Positions 9,665-18,795 are shown, counted from the first letter of the stretch. The stretch is DNA of 64,000 nt from Mycobacterium cookii (GCF_010727945.1 NZ_AP022569.1:248001-312000), one strand, 5' to 3'. Notes: generated by a model from the letters alone, not told the origin. Numbers and translations: made by a program.

Positions 9665-10036
9665 ATGGCTCAAGAGCAGCCGGTGCTGGTCCACCTGTGT
9701 CCCACCGACGACTGGACCGCCGCCACGGTCAGTGGCGAAGTGCGACCCGAGTCCCTTGCCAGCGTGGGGTTCGTCCATTTGTCGACACCGGAGCAGGTGC
9801 ACCTGCCGGCTAACCGGCTATTTCGCGGTCGTGAAGACCTGGTGCTGCTGCACATCGATGTGTCCCGTCTGGACTCGCCCATTCGTTGGGAACTAGGGGT
9901 AGCAACGGATCCGGAGTCGATGCTGTTCCCGCATCTGTACGGCGCCTTGCCTGTTGGCGCTGTGATCAATGTCACCAGCTACCGGCCATCGGCGGACGGA
10001 TCGTTCCCGGCGGCCGGGGGATCACCCGGCGAATAG
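9665..10036 (+). CDS. DUF952 family protein
   Basis: A 123-residue protein with the DUF952 core: VHLCPTDDW at the N-terminus, a GFVHLSTPEQV block and LFPHLYGALP. The fold resembles a small ADP-ribosyltransferase-like barrel, but no activity is assigned. Its last 58 bp overlap the convergent RidA-family gene, which is unusually long even for this compact region. Confidence 0.83.
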   Translation: MAQEQPVLVHLCPTDDWTAATVSGEVRPESLASVGFVHLSTPEQVHLPANRLFRGREDLVLLHIDVSRLDSPIRWELGVATDPESMLFPHLYGALPVGAVINVTSYRPSADGSFPAAGGSPGE

Positions 10037-10398
10037 GCGTCGGCTTCGATCTCTACCAACAATTCGGGGGCGATAAGGGCGGCGACTTCGACCATGGTGG
10101 CGGCGGGCCGGATCTCGCCGAACACCTCGGCGTGCGCCACGGCGACCTCACGCCAGCGAGCAATGTCGGTCACGTAGATCCGGGTTCGAACGACATCGCG
10201 CAGCGTGGCTCCCGCTTGATTGAGCGCGATCTCGATGCGGCGCAATGCTTCTCGCGTCTGGGCGCCGATGTCGTCGATCGGCCCCGGTCCCGTCGTCCCG
10301 GACACCGCCACATGCGGGCCGACCCGCACCGCCCGCGAATAGCCGACGGCCGATTCGAAATCGGATCCGGACGAGACGAGTACGCGGTTGGCCGACAT
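9979..10398 (-). CDS. RidA/YjgF-family protein (Rv2704-like)
   Basis: A 139-residue RidA-like protein. The family deaminates reactive 2-aminoacrylate and imines. The conserved arginine lies in DVVRTRIYVTD, and the C-terminal ALIAPELLVEIEADA strand is typical. The ~15-residue tail beyond the core is extra. It lies 28 bp downstream of sigA on the same strand and may be co-transcribed with it. Confidence 0.87.
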   Translation of the reverse strand: MSANRVLVSSGSDFESAVGYSRAVRVGPHVAVSGTTGPGPIDDIGAQTREALRRIEIALNQAGATLRDVVRTRIYVTDIARWREVAVAHAEVFGEIRPAATMVEVAALIAPELLVEIEADAYSPGDPPAAGNDPSADGR

Positions 10399-10426
10399 TC
10401 GGTCAGGGTAGGCCGACCGGCGTCGC

Positions 10427-11914
10427 TCAGTCCAGGTAGTCGCGCAGCACCTGAGAACGGCTGGGGTGGCGCAACTTTGACATCGTCTTCGACTCGATCT
10501 GCCGGATGCGTTCGCGGGTCACGCCGTACACCTGACCGATCTCGTCGAGAGTGCGCGGCTGTCCGTCGGTGAGGCCGAAACGCAGCCGTACCACGCCGGC
10601 TTCACGCTCGGACAGCGTCTCCAGCACCGACTGGAGCTGATCCTGCAGCAGCGTGAACGACACCGCGTCGACGGCCACCACGGCCTCGGAGTCCTCGATG
10701 AAGTCTCCGAGCTGGCTGTCACCCTCGTCGCCGATGGTCTGGTCCAGCGAGATCGGCTCCCGGGCGTATTGCTGGATCTCCAGCACCTTCTCCGGAGTGA
10801 TGTCCATTTCTTTGGCCAGCTCTTCGGGCGTGGGCTCGCGGCCCAGGTCCTGCAGCAGCTCACGCTGGATGCGGCCCAGCTTGTTGATCACCTCGACCAT
10901 GTGCACCGGGATACGGATGGTGCGGGCCTGGTCGGCCATGGCACGGGTGATCGCCTGACGGATCCACCACGTCGCGTAAGTGGAGAACTTGTAACCCTTG
11001 GTGTAGTCGAACTTTTCGACCGCGCGGATCAGACCCAGGTTGCCTTCCTGGATCAGGTCGAGGAACGCCATGCCCCGGCCGGTGTAACGCTTGGCCAGCG
11101 ATACCACCAGTCGCAGGTTGGCTTCCAGCAGATGGTTTTTCGCGCGGTCGCCGTCGCGGCAGATCCACGCCATGTCGCGACGCTGTGCTGCGGGCAGCTT
11201 CTCGCCGCGGTCGGTCAGCTCCAGCATCAGCTGGGTGGCGTAGAGGCCGGCCTCGATGCGCTTGGCCAGCTCGACTTCCTCCTCGGCGTTGAGCAGCGCC
11301 ACCTTGCCGATCTGCTTGAGATACGCGCGAACCGAGTCCGCGGACGCGGTCAGCTCGGCATCTTTGCGGGCTTGCCGCAAGGCCTCCGACTCGTCCTCGT
11401 CCCAGACGAAATCGCCTGAGGCCTTGTCCTTTTCGCTGGGCTCGACGATCTCCTCGTCTTCGGCAGTCTCCTCGTCGGCGGCTTTGGCCGGTGTTACCAC
11501 TGCTGCCTTTTCCTTGGGGTCGGCCTCGTCGTCGGATGAGTCGTCCTCGAGATCCTCGAGTGCCAGTTCCTCAGCCTCGAGATCGATATCCGGTTCGCCG
11601 TCGAGGTCCTCGACCTCATCCTCGGTCTCGAGGTCCACAGTCGTCACTTCGGCGTCGTGCGGAGCGTCGTCGGCGGACGCTTTCTTGGGTCGGCCGCGTG
11701 CGGGACCCGACTTGGCAGCGGCGCTCTTGGTCGCGGTCCGCGCCTTGGGCGCGGCGGCCGCCTTCGCGGGGGCTTTCGCGGCCTTCGTGGCTGTCTTGGG
11801 GGCGGCGCCGTTGGCGGCCTTGGTCGGTGTGCGCTTAGCAGCGCCGGCGGGAGTCTTGGCGGCGGTGCGCTTCACCGGCTCCTCGGTTGCCGGTCGTGCT
11901 TTGGTCGCTGCCAC
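10427..11914 (-). CDS. sigA: Principal sigma factor SigA
   Basis: A 495-residue group 1 sigma factor. About 175 N-terminal residues are low-complexity: first Ala/Lys/Thr-rich, then strongly acidic. They are followed by the conserved [20 protein letters not shown] and complete regions 1.2-4.2 ([45 protein letters not shown]). GTG at 11914 is chosen because AAGGGG lies upstream and the following residues match the known N-terminus. It is slightly shorter than M. tuberculosis SigA because the acidic linker is shorter. Confidence 0.97.
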   Translation of the reverse strand: MAATKARPATEEPVKRTAAKTPAGAAKRTPTKAANGAAPKTATKAAKAPAKAAAAPKARTATKSAAAKSGPARGRPKKASADDAPHDAEVTTVDLETEDEVEDLDGEPDIDLEAEELALEDLEDDSSDDEADPKEKAAVVTPAKAADEETAEDEEIVEPSEKDKASGDFVWDEDESEALRQARKDAELTASADSVRAYLKQIGKVALLNAEEEVELAKRIEAGLYATQLMLELTDRGEKLPAAQRRDMAWICRDGDRAKNHLLEANLRLVVSLAKRYTGRGMAFLDLIQEGNLGLIRAVEKFDYTKGYKFSTYATWWIRQAITRAMADQARTIRIPVHMVEVINKLGRIQRELLQDLGREPTPEELAKEMDITPEKVLEIQQYAREPISLDQTIGDEGDSQLGDFIEDSEAVVAVDAVSFTLLQDQLQSVLETLSEREAGVVRLRFGLTDGQPRTLDEIGQVYGVTRERIRQIESKTMSKLRHPSRSQVLRDYLD

Positions 11915-12091
11915 GTAAACCCCTTCGGTAGGACTCACTTCCGGTGCTCTAGGCATGCTCAACCGGAAGATCTCTGCTATGTCGGATGTCGGCGTCGATA
12001 TCAGGGTGGATATTCGCCGCTATTCGGTTCGGGCGGCTGCCGGTGACCATTGTAACGACAGCGCGGCTATCCCCCGGTCACAGCACGCAAA

Positions 12092-12883
12092 TCAGTGCGT
12101 CACGTCGCGCGTCGCGGCCATCGCGGCGCCGACGATGCCGGCGGTGTTCTGCAGCGCCGCGGCCACCACCGGGGTGCGGTTTTTCAGCAGCGGCACCCAC
12201 TGGTCGGCTTTGCGGCTGACCCCGCCGCCGACGATGAAGAGTTCCGGGCTCATCGCGTTCTCGATGGCGATCAGCACCTTCGTGACTTGCTTGGCCCACT
12301 TCTTGAAGCTCCAGCCGCGCCGGTCCCGGACCGACGACGCGGCGCGGTGCTCGGCTTCTTTGCCGCCGACCTCGATGTGCCCGAATTCGGTGTTGGGCAG
12401 CAATATCCCGTTGTGAATGACCGCCGAGCCGATTCCGGTGCCGAATGTGAGCAGCACCACCACGCCGGTGGCGTCCCGGCCTGCGCCGTACCGCTCTTCG
12501 GCCAGACCTGCCGCGTCGGCGTCGTTCAGGACGGTGACGTCCTGGCCGCTCAGCTCCGAGCTGATCATGTCGCGCGCGTTGCTCCCGATCCATTTCTTGT
12601 CGACGTTGGCCGCGGTCTGGACGATGCCGTGGGTGACGACACCCGGATAGGTGACCCCGAGCGGCCCGGTCCAGTCGAATTCCTTGACGACGGCGGCGAT
12701 CGTCTTCGCGACGGCCTTGGGAGTGGCCGGCTGCGGTGTCGGCAGCTTGACCCGGTCGCCGATGAGCTGGCCGGTGTCCATGTCGACGATGCCGCCCTTG
12801 ATCCCGCTACCGCCGACGTCGACTCCGAAGCCCCTGCGCTGCGGCGTCTCGGATGAGGCGTTGGTCGGCTCGGCATTGGTCAT
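12092..12883 (-). CDS. ppgK: Polyphosphate/ATP-dependent glucokinase
   Basis: A 263-residue ROK-type kinase that phosphorylates glucose with polyphosphate or ATP. The phosphate motif FGVDVGGSGIKGG is at residue 19, the sugar-binding LNDADAAGLAEERYG near 140, and the second phosphate loop LLTFGTGIGSAV follows. AGGAGA precedes ATG 12883. It is divergent from suhB across 116 bp, so both promoters lie in that gap. Confidence 0.95.
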   Translation of the reverse strand: MTNAEPTNASSETPQRRGFGVDVGGSGIKGGIVDMDTGQLIGDRVKLPTPQPATPKAVAKTIAAVVKEFDWTGPLGVTYPGVVTHGIVQTAANVDKKWIGSNARDMISSELSGQDVTVLNDADAAGLAEERYGAGRDATGVVVLLTFGTGIGSAVIHNGILLPNTEFGHIEVGGKEAEHRAASSVRDRRGWSFKKWAKQVTKVLIAIENAMSPELFIVGGGVSRKADQWVPLLKNRTPVVAAALQNTAGIVGAAMAATRDVTH

Positions 12884-12999
12884 CGAATCTCCTCGGCGAG
12901 ACGTGGTTGTCGACAAAACCCTAATGCGTGCGGCGACGGTTGGTCCGCCCGTTACCCGGGCGTTGCTGAACCCGTCGCCGACTGTGATGCGATGGTTCG

Positions 13000-13875
13000 G
13001 TGAGCACACCTGCGAACCATCCTGCACAGCTGCGGTCGGTGGCCGAGGCGTTGGCGCGGGAGGCGGCCGCGTTCGTCCGCCGTCGCCGGGGTGAGGTGTT
13101 CGGGACCGGGTCCGGCGATGGCGACGGCACCGCGGTGCAGACCAAGACGACCCCGACCGACCCGGTCACCATCGTTGACACCGAGACCGAACAGTTATTG
13201 CGGGATCGGTTGGCGCACTTACGATCTGGAGACGCGGTTCTCGGTGAGGAAATCGGCGGCCCCACCGACCCGGAGGCCGCCGCAGACGGCGCGGTGACCT
13301 GGGTGCTGGACCCGATCGACGGAACGGTCAACTTCGTCTACGGCATCCCGGCCTATGCGGTGTCGGTGGCCGCGCAGATCAACGGCGAGTCGGTGGCCGG
13401 CGCGGTTGCCGACGTGGCGGGCGATCGGCTGTATTCGGCCGCGATCGGTTTGGGCGCGCAGGTCGTCGACGCCCAGGGTGCCCGCGGGTTGCGCTGTAGC
13501 GGTGTCGCCGACTTGTCGCTGGCGTTGGTCGGCACCGGGTTCGCGTACTCCGAACAACGTCGCACCGCCCAGGCGGCGCTGGTGTCCAAGATGCTGCCGA
13601 GGGTGCGGGATGTCCGCCGGATTGGCTCGGCGGCACTGGATTTGTGCATGGTTGCCGCGGGCCGGCTGGACGGCTACTACGAGCACGGGCTCAAGGTGTG
13701 GGACAGCGCGGCCGGGGGGCTGATCGCCGCCGAGGCGGGCGCACGGGTGCTGTTGCCGCAGCCGGGGGATCCCGACCGCAACGACCGCGTGACGGTCGCC
13801 GCGGCGCCCGGAATCGCCGATCAGTTGCTGGCCCGGCTGGCGGAGTTCGACGGGCTGGCGCCGATTCCGGGCTGA
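13000..13875 (+). CDS. suhB: Inositol-1-monophosphatase family protein SuhB
   Basis: A 291-residue Mg2+-dependent, Li+-sensitive phosphatase. All metal-site motifs are present: GEEIG (Glu), LDPIDGTVNF, and VWDSAAGGLIAAEAGA. In mycobacteria this activity feeds myo-inositol into phosphatidylinositol, mannosides and mycothiol. GTG 13000 is the start. Confidence 0.93.
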   Translation: MSTPANHPAQLRSVAEALAREAAAFVRRRRGEVFGTGSGDGDGTAVQTKTTPTDPVTIVDTETEQLLRDRLAHLRSGDAVLGEEIGGPTDPEAAADGAVTWVLDPIDGTVNFVYGIPAYAVSVAAQINGESVAGAVADVAGDRLYSAAIGLGAQVVDAQGARGLRCSGVADLSLALVGTGFAYSEQRRTAQAALVSKMLPRVRDVRRIGSAALDLCMVAAGRLDGYYEHGLKVWDSAAGGLIAAEAGARVLLPQPGDPDRNDRVTVAAAPGIADQLLARLAEFDGLAPIPG

Positions 13876-13879
13876 CCGG

Positions 13880-14530
13880 TCAGCAGGTGGTCGCGTGAAT
13901 CTTGGCCAGCAGCGCGGGGTCGGCCGACTCGGAGTCTCCTCGCTTGAGGCCGGCGAGCACAGAAGCGATGTCGTCGCTGTGCGCCAGCGCGCCGAACTCG
14001 GTGCCGAGTACCAGGTCGACGGAGTCGTCGGTGCGGTCGTCGCGGTAGAGCTCGGTGCAGGGCGCGACCAGCCATACGGCAGCGGCCGCGGCCTGACCGG
14101 CTTCGCCGAAGCGGATCTGCCCCTGGCAGACCAGCCGGGTCGCGCCGTAGACAGGATCATTTGCGGCGGCCGGCTGGGCGAAGCCGACATCCTTCAAGGC
14201 GCCGGCGACTTCGGCGGCCTGACCGCCGCGTCCGCTGGCGTTCAGCACCCGCAGCTTGGTGTCAGCCAGCTTTGCCGGCGCAACATTGATCATCGTGCTG
14301 CGCGACACCGCGGATCCCAGCCGCGGCTTCGCCGGATCGGGCTGCTCGGGTGGCGGATTGCAGACCGTGGCCTCGTGGACTTCGGGCCGACGGGTCAGGG
14401 CGATCGTCCACACCACCGCGCTGGCCAACAACAGGACCACGAGCAGGGCGATCGCAGGTCTGGCGTTGCGACGACGAAAGGGTCGACCGTGCTTGTCGAA
14501 AGCGGTACCCTCGGTGATTTGCGCGACCAC
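13880..14530 (-). CDS. cei: Cell envelope integrity protein Cei (LytR_C domain)
   Basis: A 216-residue protein with a basic N-terminus, one membrane helix (residues 26-46, ALLVVLLLASAVVWTIAL) and an extracytoplasmic LytR_C domain containing LRVLNASGRGGQAAEVAGAL. Three Cys outside the membrane may form disulfides. It matches Rv2700 (Cei) as I remember it, reported to be needed for envelope integrity. GTG 14530 is the start. It is divergent from the DUF4193 gene, and the 173-bp gap holds a Crp site. Confidence 0.88.
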   Translation of the reverse strand: MVAQITEGTAFDKHGRPFRRRNARPAIALLVVLLLASAVVWTIALTRRPEVHEATVCNPPPEQPDPAKPRLGSAVSRSTMINVAPAKLADTKLRVLNASGRGGQAAEVAGALKDVGFAQPAAANDPVYGATRLVCQGQIRFGEAGQAAAAAVWLVAPCTELYRDDRTDDSVDLVLGTEFGALAHSDDIASVLAGLKRGDSESADPALLAKIHATTC

Positions 14531-14561
14531 GTTGGCACTCTAGGGCACTCTGCAGCCGGAT

Positions 14562-14588
14562 GTTTAGCGCGAGGTAGCGAGGCTAAAC
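14562..14588. promoter_or_regulatory. 7-bp inverted repeat in the cei/DUF4193 divergent region
   Basis: GTTTAGC (14562-14568) and GCTAAAC (14582-14588) are exact complements separated by 13 nt. They lie just upstream of the cei start and 6 nt before the Crp site. This could be a regulator half-site pair or a hairpin in the cei leader. Confidence 0.4.
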
Positions 14589-14594
14589 AATTGG

Positions 14595-14610
14595 TGTGAC
14601 GTAAATCACA
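14595..14610. promoter_or_regulatory. Consensus Crp (Rv3676-type) binding site
   Basis: TGTGA-N6-TCACA is exact in both arms, and the symmetry extends one more base each side (G...C). It sits in the 173-bp divergent gap, 94 bp before the DUF4193 start and 65 bp before the cei start, so it could control either gene. I recall Rv2699c being listed as a predicted Crp target in M. tuberculosis. Confidence 0.75.
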
Positions 14611-14703
14611 CTTGAACTCTCTGGTATCCGGGCACGAATCATTTGGTGGATGCGTTCGACGCTGGTACAAAGCTTTGCTTGCAGGGTTACGAGGGGACAC
14701 ATG

Positions 14704-15006
14704 ATGGCTACCGATTACGACGCCCCACGGCGTACCGAGACCGACGACGTTTCAGAGGACTCCCTCGAGGAGCTCAAGGCACGGCGAAACGAAGCGGCGT
14801 CGGCGGTAGTTGACGTCGACGAGTCCGAATCCGCCGAGTCTTTCGAGCTGCCCGGCGCCGACCTGTCCGGCGAGGAATTGTCCGTTCGCGTCATTCCGAA
14901 GCAAGCTGACGAGTTCACCTGCTCCAGCTGTTTTCTGGTGCAGCACCGCAGCCGTCTCGCGAGCGAGAAGAACGGCGTGATGATCTGTACGGACTGCGCG
15001 GCCTGA
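14704..15006 (+). CDS. DUF4193 zinc-ribbon protein (Rv2699c-like)
   Basis: A 100-residue protein almost identical to what I recall of Rv2699c. An acidic N-terminal half leads to a treble-clef/zinc-ribbon-like C-terminus with CSSC and CTDC. Similar proteins bind RNA polymerase or are cofactors, but this one is uncharacterised. A second ATG lies immediately upstream at 14701; GAGGGG precedes both. Confidence 0.9.
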   Translation: MATDYDAPRRTETDDVSEDSLEELKARRNEAASAVVDVDESESAESFELPGADLSGEELSVRVIPKQADEFTCSSCFLVQHRSRLASEKNGVMICTDCAA

Positions 15007-15030
15007 TTCCGATGGTCGGGGGGTCGCCGA

Positions 15031-15507
15031 CTAACTGCGCAACGCCGACAGCACCTGCTCCGGGTGGCGGGAACTCACCAACCAGTACGGCGTCGGGTCG
15101 TCGGCGTCGTTCAGGACGACGAGCACCAGGGGGCCGACCCAGCCCCGGTGCACCACGAAAGCAGCCGGATCGAGTTGCCGTCCCAACGCCGCGGACTTGG
15201 CTGAGCGCGGAATATCCGCCGATCGCGAGATCACGGTGACCGGCAGGTGCGCCTCGCCGGCCCATAACTCGGCGCCGCCGTCACCCGCGGTCACCCGGAT
15301 TTCGACGCGGCCCAGCCACAGCAACGCGCCGGCCGCGACCACGAACAACGTCGCGTACGGAATCCAGCGCGGAATGCTCGGCACGCCCTTGTTGATTTCC
15401 AGGGATATGACCGTCGCGAGCGCAAAAGCCAATGGCCACCACCACCATGGAACCCACAGCCGCTCGCGGTACCGCACGCTTTGCGGCGTGACTGGCGTAC
15501 TTGACAC
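15031..15507 (-). CDS. DUF3093 membrane protein (Rv2698-like)
   Basis: A 158-residue protein. Two hydrophobic helices at the N-terminus ([18 protein letters not shown] and [19 protein letters not shown]) are followed by a cytosolic domain containing [11 protein letters not shown] and [17 protein letters not shown], typical of DUF3093. It is divergent from dut with only 25 bp between start codons. Confidence 0.87.
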   Translation of the reverse strand: MSSTPVTPQSVRYRERLWVPWWWWPLAFALATVISLEINKGVPSIPRWIPYATLFVVAAGALLWLGRVEIRVTAGDGGAELWAGEAHLPVTVISRSADIPRSAKSAALGRQLDPAAFVVHRGWVGPLVLVVLNDADDPTPYWLVSSRHPEQVLSALRS

Positions 15508-15518
15508 TCGGTCAAGGG

Positions 15519-15524
15519 TAATCT
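15519..15524 (+). promoter_or_regulatory. Candidate -10 element (TAATCT) for leaderless dut
   Basis: TAATCT ends 8 nt before the dut GTG, the spacing expected if transcription starts at the start codon itself. No Shine-Dalgarno sequence is visible ahead of the GTG. Confidence 0.5.
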
Positions 15525-15532
15525 GTGGCCCC

Positions 15533-15997
15533 GTGTCGACCAGTCTGGCGGTTGTTCGTCTCGACCCCGGGCTTCCGCTGCCCGCCCGGGCCCACCTCGG
15601 TGACGCGGGCGTGGATCTCTACAGCGCCGAGGATGTCGAGCTGGCGCCCGGCCACCGCGCGCTGGTGGGCACCGGCATCGCGGTCGCCATCCCGCACGGG
15701 ATGGTCGGCTTGGTGCACCCGCGATCCGGATTGGCTGCGCGGGTTGGACTTTCGATCGTCAACAGCCCGGGCACCATCGATGCGGGCTACCGTGGTGAGA
15801 TCAAGGTTGCGCTGATCAATCTCGACCCCGCGGCGGCGATCATCGTCAACCGCGGAGACCGGATCGCCCAGTTGCTGGTGCAGCGCGTCGAGTTGGTCGA
15901 CCTTGTCGAAGTGTCGTCGTTCGACGAGGCGGGCATGGCAGAAACCTCACGTGGCGACGGCGGCCACGGCTCCTCCGGCGGACATGCGAGTCTCTAA
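15533..15997 (+). CDS. dut: Deoxyuridine 5'-triphosphate nucleotidohydrolase
   Basis: A 154-residue trimeric dUTPase. Motif 1 is DAGVDLYS, motif 2 HPRSGLA, motif 3 (uracil pocket) [14 protein letters not shown], motif 4 GDRIAQLL, and the flexible C-terminal motif 5 is GGHGSSGG. It hydrolyses dUTP to dUMP, limiting uracil in DNA and feeding dTMP synthesis. The stop overlaps the next start by 1 bp (TAATG), so the two genes are probably coupled. Confidence 0.97.
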   Translation: MSTSLAVVRLDPGLPLPARAHLGDAGVDLYSAEDVELAPGHRALVGTGIAVAIPHGMVGLVHPRSGLAARVGLSIVNSPGTIDAGYRGEIKVALINLDPAAAIIVNRGDRIAQLLVQRVELVDLVEVSSFDEAGMAETSRGDGGHGSSGGHASL

Positions 15998-16740
15998 TGG
16001 CATTCGGTAGACGTAAATCCAACGAGCAGCCGGTCGACGAGCCGGAAGTCGCGACCGCCGACGCCCCGGTGGTCGACGAGGCGGATGGCCCGTTCGACAT
16101 CGAGGACTTCGACGACGACGCCGCGGGTGCCGCCGAGGGCCGGCTGGACCTCGGCTCGGTGCTGGTGCCGCTGCCGCCCGCGGCCCAGCTGCAGGTCGAG
16201 CTGACCGAGACCGGGGTGCCCAGCGCGGTGTGGGTGGTGACCGCCAACGGCCGGTTCACCATCGCCGCCTACGCGGCGCCCAAGACCGGCAGCCTGTGGC
16301 GTGAGGTCGCCGGCGAGTTGGCCGAGTCGCTGCGCAACGACGGCGCCACCGTGACGATTCAGGATGGTCGCTGGGGGCGTGAAGTCGTCGGGACGGCCAC
16401 CGGTGTGGTGCGGTTCATTGGAGTCGACGGATATCGCTGGATGATCCGCTGCGTGGTGAACGGCTCGATCGAGACCATTGACGCGCTCACGGATGAAGCG
16501 CGGGAAGCATTGGTGGACACCGTGATTCGACGCGGTGATACGCCGTTGCCGGTTCGTACGCCGTTGCCGGTGCAGCTGCCCGAGCCGATGGCATCCCAGC
16601 TGCGTGAGGCCGCGGCGGCTCAGGGCGGACAGCCGATCGCGCAGCCCGAACCCGAGGTCGCAAGCGAACAAGGCGAGCCGACCGAGCGTCGCAGCGCATC
16701 GGGCTCGGCGATGCAGCAGCTGCGGAGCACCGGCGGCTAG
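15997..16740 (+). CDS. DUF3710 protein (Rv2696c-like)
   Basis: A 247-residue protein. A charged acidic N-terminus (to ~50) is followed by the DUF3710 core with RFTIAAYAAPKTGSLW, DGRWGREVVG and VDGYRWMIRCVV, then a Pro/Gln/Glu-rich tail. The function is unknown. Its stop TAG matches the end of each repeat unit that follows, so the repeat array appears to have grown from its 3' end. Confidence 0.88.
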   Translation: MAFGRRKSNEQPVDEPEVATADAPVVDEADGPFDIEDFDDDAAGAAEGRLDLGSVLVPLPPAAQLQVELTETGVPSAVWVVTANGRFTIAAYAAPKTGSLWREVAGELAESLRNDGATVTIQDGRWGREVVGTATGVVRFIGVDGYRWMIRCVVNGSIETIDALTDEAREALVDTVIRRGDTPLPVRTPLPVQLPEPMASQLREAAAAQGGQPIAQPEPEVASEQGEPTERRSASGSAMQQLRSTGG

Positions 16741-16905
16741 CCCGCCGACGATGCGGGCCGGCACGGCCCGGGGAGGAAGCGGGCGATCCGGCTAGCCCGC
16801 CGACGATGCGGGCTGGCACGGCCCGGGGAGGAAGCGGGCGATCCGGCTAGCCCGCCGACGATGCGGGCCGGCACGGCCCGGGGAGGAAGCGGGCAATCCG
16901 GCTAG
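16741..16905. repeat. Three 55-bp tandem repeats, MIRU-like
   Basis: Units are 16741-16795, 16796-16850 and 16851-16905, differing by one or two bases. Each carries GACGATGCGGGCYGGCACGG, a GGGGAGGAAGCGGG purine block, and ends CGGCTAG, as the upstream gene itself does. The core is the reverse complement of the array at 5528-5686. The array fills the gap between two convergent genes. Confidence 0.9.
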
Positions 16906-16911
16906 CCCGGC

Positions 16912-17634
16912 TCAGGCCTCGCCGAGCGCTGCCAGGCAGGCGGCACCGAGTGCGGCCGGGTCCGCGCCCAGCTCGTCCAAGGTGATCGTCCGCAACGCCG
17001 CGTGCGGCGCGGCCGCCGCCCATTCCCGTCCGACCCGGAGCGGATGAATCGTGTCGTCGACGGCCGCGACGACACCCATCGGGGTCGTCAGCCTTCGCAG
17101 CTGCGCGTGACTCGGGGCGACATAGGCCGCCGCCTCGTCCATGGCGTCGGGCAGATCCGGCCATTGGCCGCGCCACGACCGGGTCAACTCCTCGGCGAGC
17201 CACGGCGGGCTGGACGCGCGCATCTGTGCCGTGGTCGCGGCCAGGCCGTGCTCGCGCAACTGTTGCGCCGAATAGCGCGCCGCCAGAGCGGCCGGAGAAC
17301 TGGCCGGCTCACCCGTCCAGGCGGGCAAGGCGGCCAGCACCGCGACCGAGTGTTCGGGGTGGCCCAGCGCCCAGGTCAGTGACACCGCGGCGCCGATCGA
17401 CACGCCGCCGACCGCGATCGGACCTTTGGCCGCCGCACCGTCCAGCGCCGCCAGGTAGCCCTCGATCAGGCGGCCGGGCTCCGGTGGCGGCGCCACCAGC
17501 CGTGCCCCGGCGGCGCGCAGCGGAGCGGCGAACGCCCGGGTGACGTAGTCGTCGTCGGATCCGGTTCCGGGCAGCAGCACGGCTGTCACCCCGCGAAGGT
17601 CGAAGGCCACCCCTAGATATTGCCTGCGCGCCAT
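16912..17634 (-). CDS. Alpha/beta-fold hydrolase (Rv2695-like)
   Basis: A 240-residue hydrolase. VTAVLLPGTGSDDDYV provides the oxyanion side, GGVSIGAAVSL is the nucleophile elbow with Ser, and the segment TPMGVVAAVDDTIHPL resembles the strand carrying the acid and a His. No lid domain or signal peptide is seen. The substrate is unknown. Confidence 0.85.
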   Translation of the reverse strand: MARRQYLGVAFDLRGVTAVLLPGTGSDDDYVTRAFAAPLRAAGARLVAPPPEPGRLIEGYLAALDGAAAKGPIAVGGVSIGAAVSLTWALGHPEHSVAVLAALPAWTGEPASSPAALAARYSAQQLREHGLAATTAQMRASSPPWLAEELTRSWRGQWPDLPDAMDEAAAYVAPSHAQLRRLTTPMGVVAAVDDTIHPLRVGREWAAAAPHAALRTITLDELGADPAALGAACLAALGEA

Positions 17635-17738
17635 TTGGCGTTTGAGGAACCATCGGGTCTACCGTGTCCGTTGTCGTGAGAGGATCGGCTCACCCGGTCC
17701 CGAGGTGAACCAACAAGCAAGGACGCTCAGGAGAGGCC

Positions 17739-18107
17739 ATGGCCGCGGAAGGTTATCTGCGCCGGCTGACTCGTCGGTTGACGGAGCACCCCGAGCAGCG
17801 TGACGCCGAGGAACTGCGCGACGAGGCGGCGACCACCGGCGCGCAGCGGGCCATCGATTGTCAGCGCGGCCAGGAGGTCACCGTCGTCGGAACGCTGCGC
17901 AGCGTGGAGTGCAAGGGCAAGGGCTGCGCCGACGGGGTTCGTGCCGAACTGTTCGACGGCACCGACACCATCGCGCTGGTGTGGTTGGGACAGCGCAGGA
18001 TTCCCGGCATCGAATCAGGCCGCACGCTGCGGGTCCACGGCCGGCTCGGCAAGCTGGACAACGGCGCCAAGGCGATTTACAACCCGCACTACGAAATTCA
18101 GCGGTGA
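17739..18107 (+). CDS. OB-fold nucleic acid binding protein (Rv2694c-like)
   Basis: A 122-residue protein. After a ~40-residue helical N-terminus comes a single OB fold of the tRNA-anticodon/RecG wedge type: VTVVGTLRSVECKG, IALVWLGQRRIPGIESGRTL, VHGRLG and IYNPHYEI. GGAGAGG lies just before ATG 17739. The next gene starts 10 bp after its stop, so the two probably form an operon. Confidence 0.87.
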   Translation: MAAEGYLRRLTRRLTEHPEQRDAEELRDEAATTGAQRAIDCQRGQEVTVVGTLRSVECKGKGCADGVRAELFDGTDTIALVWLGQRRIPGIESGRTLRVHGRLGKLDNGAKAIYNPHYEIQR

Positions 18108-18117
18108 GGCGCGCTTC

Positions 18118-18795
18118 GTGAACCGTCCCAGCGACGCCACTGAGGTGGCCGACGCCCCCGATCGCACTCCCGCCGACCGGATGATGCAACAGCTGGGCGG
18201 CGTGTCCGGGATCGTCTACTCGTCGATCCCGGTTCTGCTGTTCGTCGGTACCGAGCGATTGATGGGCCTGGCCGCGGCAGCGGGCGCGGCCCTCGGCTCC
18301 GCGGTGCTGATCCTGCTGTGGCGGGTTTTTCGACGCGAGTCGCTGCAGCCCGCCGTGTCCGGGCTGATCGGTGTCGCGGTCTGCACACTGATCGCTTATC
18401 TGCTGGGGGAGTCCAAAGGCTATTTCCTGCTGGGCATTTGGACGTCGCTGATCTACGCGTCGATATTCGCGACGTCGATCCTGATCCGCCGGCCGGTGGT
18501 CGGCTACATCTGGAGCTGGCTGCACGGCCACGACCGGGGCTGGCGGACCGTGCGCCGCGCCGTCTACGCGTTCGACATCGCAACGCTCACCTGGGTGCTG
18601 GTGTTCGCCGCGCGTTTCGTGGTGCAACGGGTGCTGTACGACACCAACCACGAGGGCTGGCTGGTGGTGGCGCGGATCTCGATGGGTTGGCCGCTGGCCG
18701 CTCTGGCCGCGTTGGTGACTGTTCTGGCGATCAGATCCGCCCAGCGCGCGCTGGACGACGCGGGTATCACTGCGGCGGCAGCAGAAGCCGACTGA
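18118..18795 (+). CDS. DUF3159 membrane protein (Rv2693c-like)
   Basis: A 225-residue integral membrane protein with about five to six helices (VYSSIPVLLFVGTERLMGLA, GLIGVAVCTLIAYLL, FLLGIWTSLIYASIF and others). The central RRPVVGYIWSWLHGHDRGWR loop is characteristic of DUF3159. GTG 18118 is the likely start. The 3' end overlaps ceoC by 29 bp on opposite strands. Confidence 0.85.
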   Translation: MNRPSDATEVADAPDRTPADRMMQQLGGVSGIVYSSIPVLLFVGTERLMGLAAAAGAALGSAVLILLWRVFRRESLQPAVSGLIGVAVCTLIAYLLGESKGYFLLGIWTSLIYASIFATSILIRRPVVGYIWSWLHGHDRGWRTVRRAVYAFDIATLTWVLVFAARFVVQRVLYDTNHEGWLVVARISMGWPLAALAALVTVLAIRSAQRALDDAGITAAAAEAD

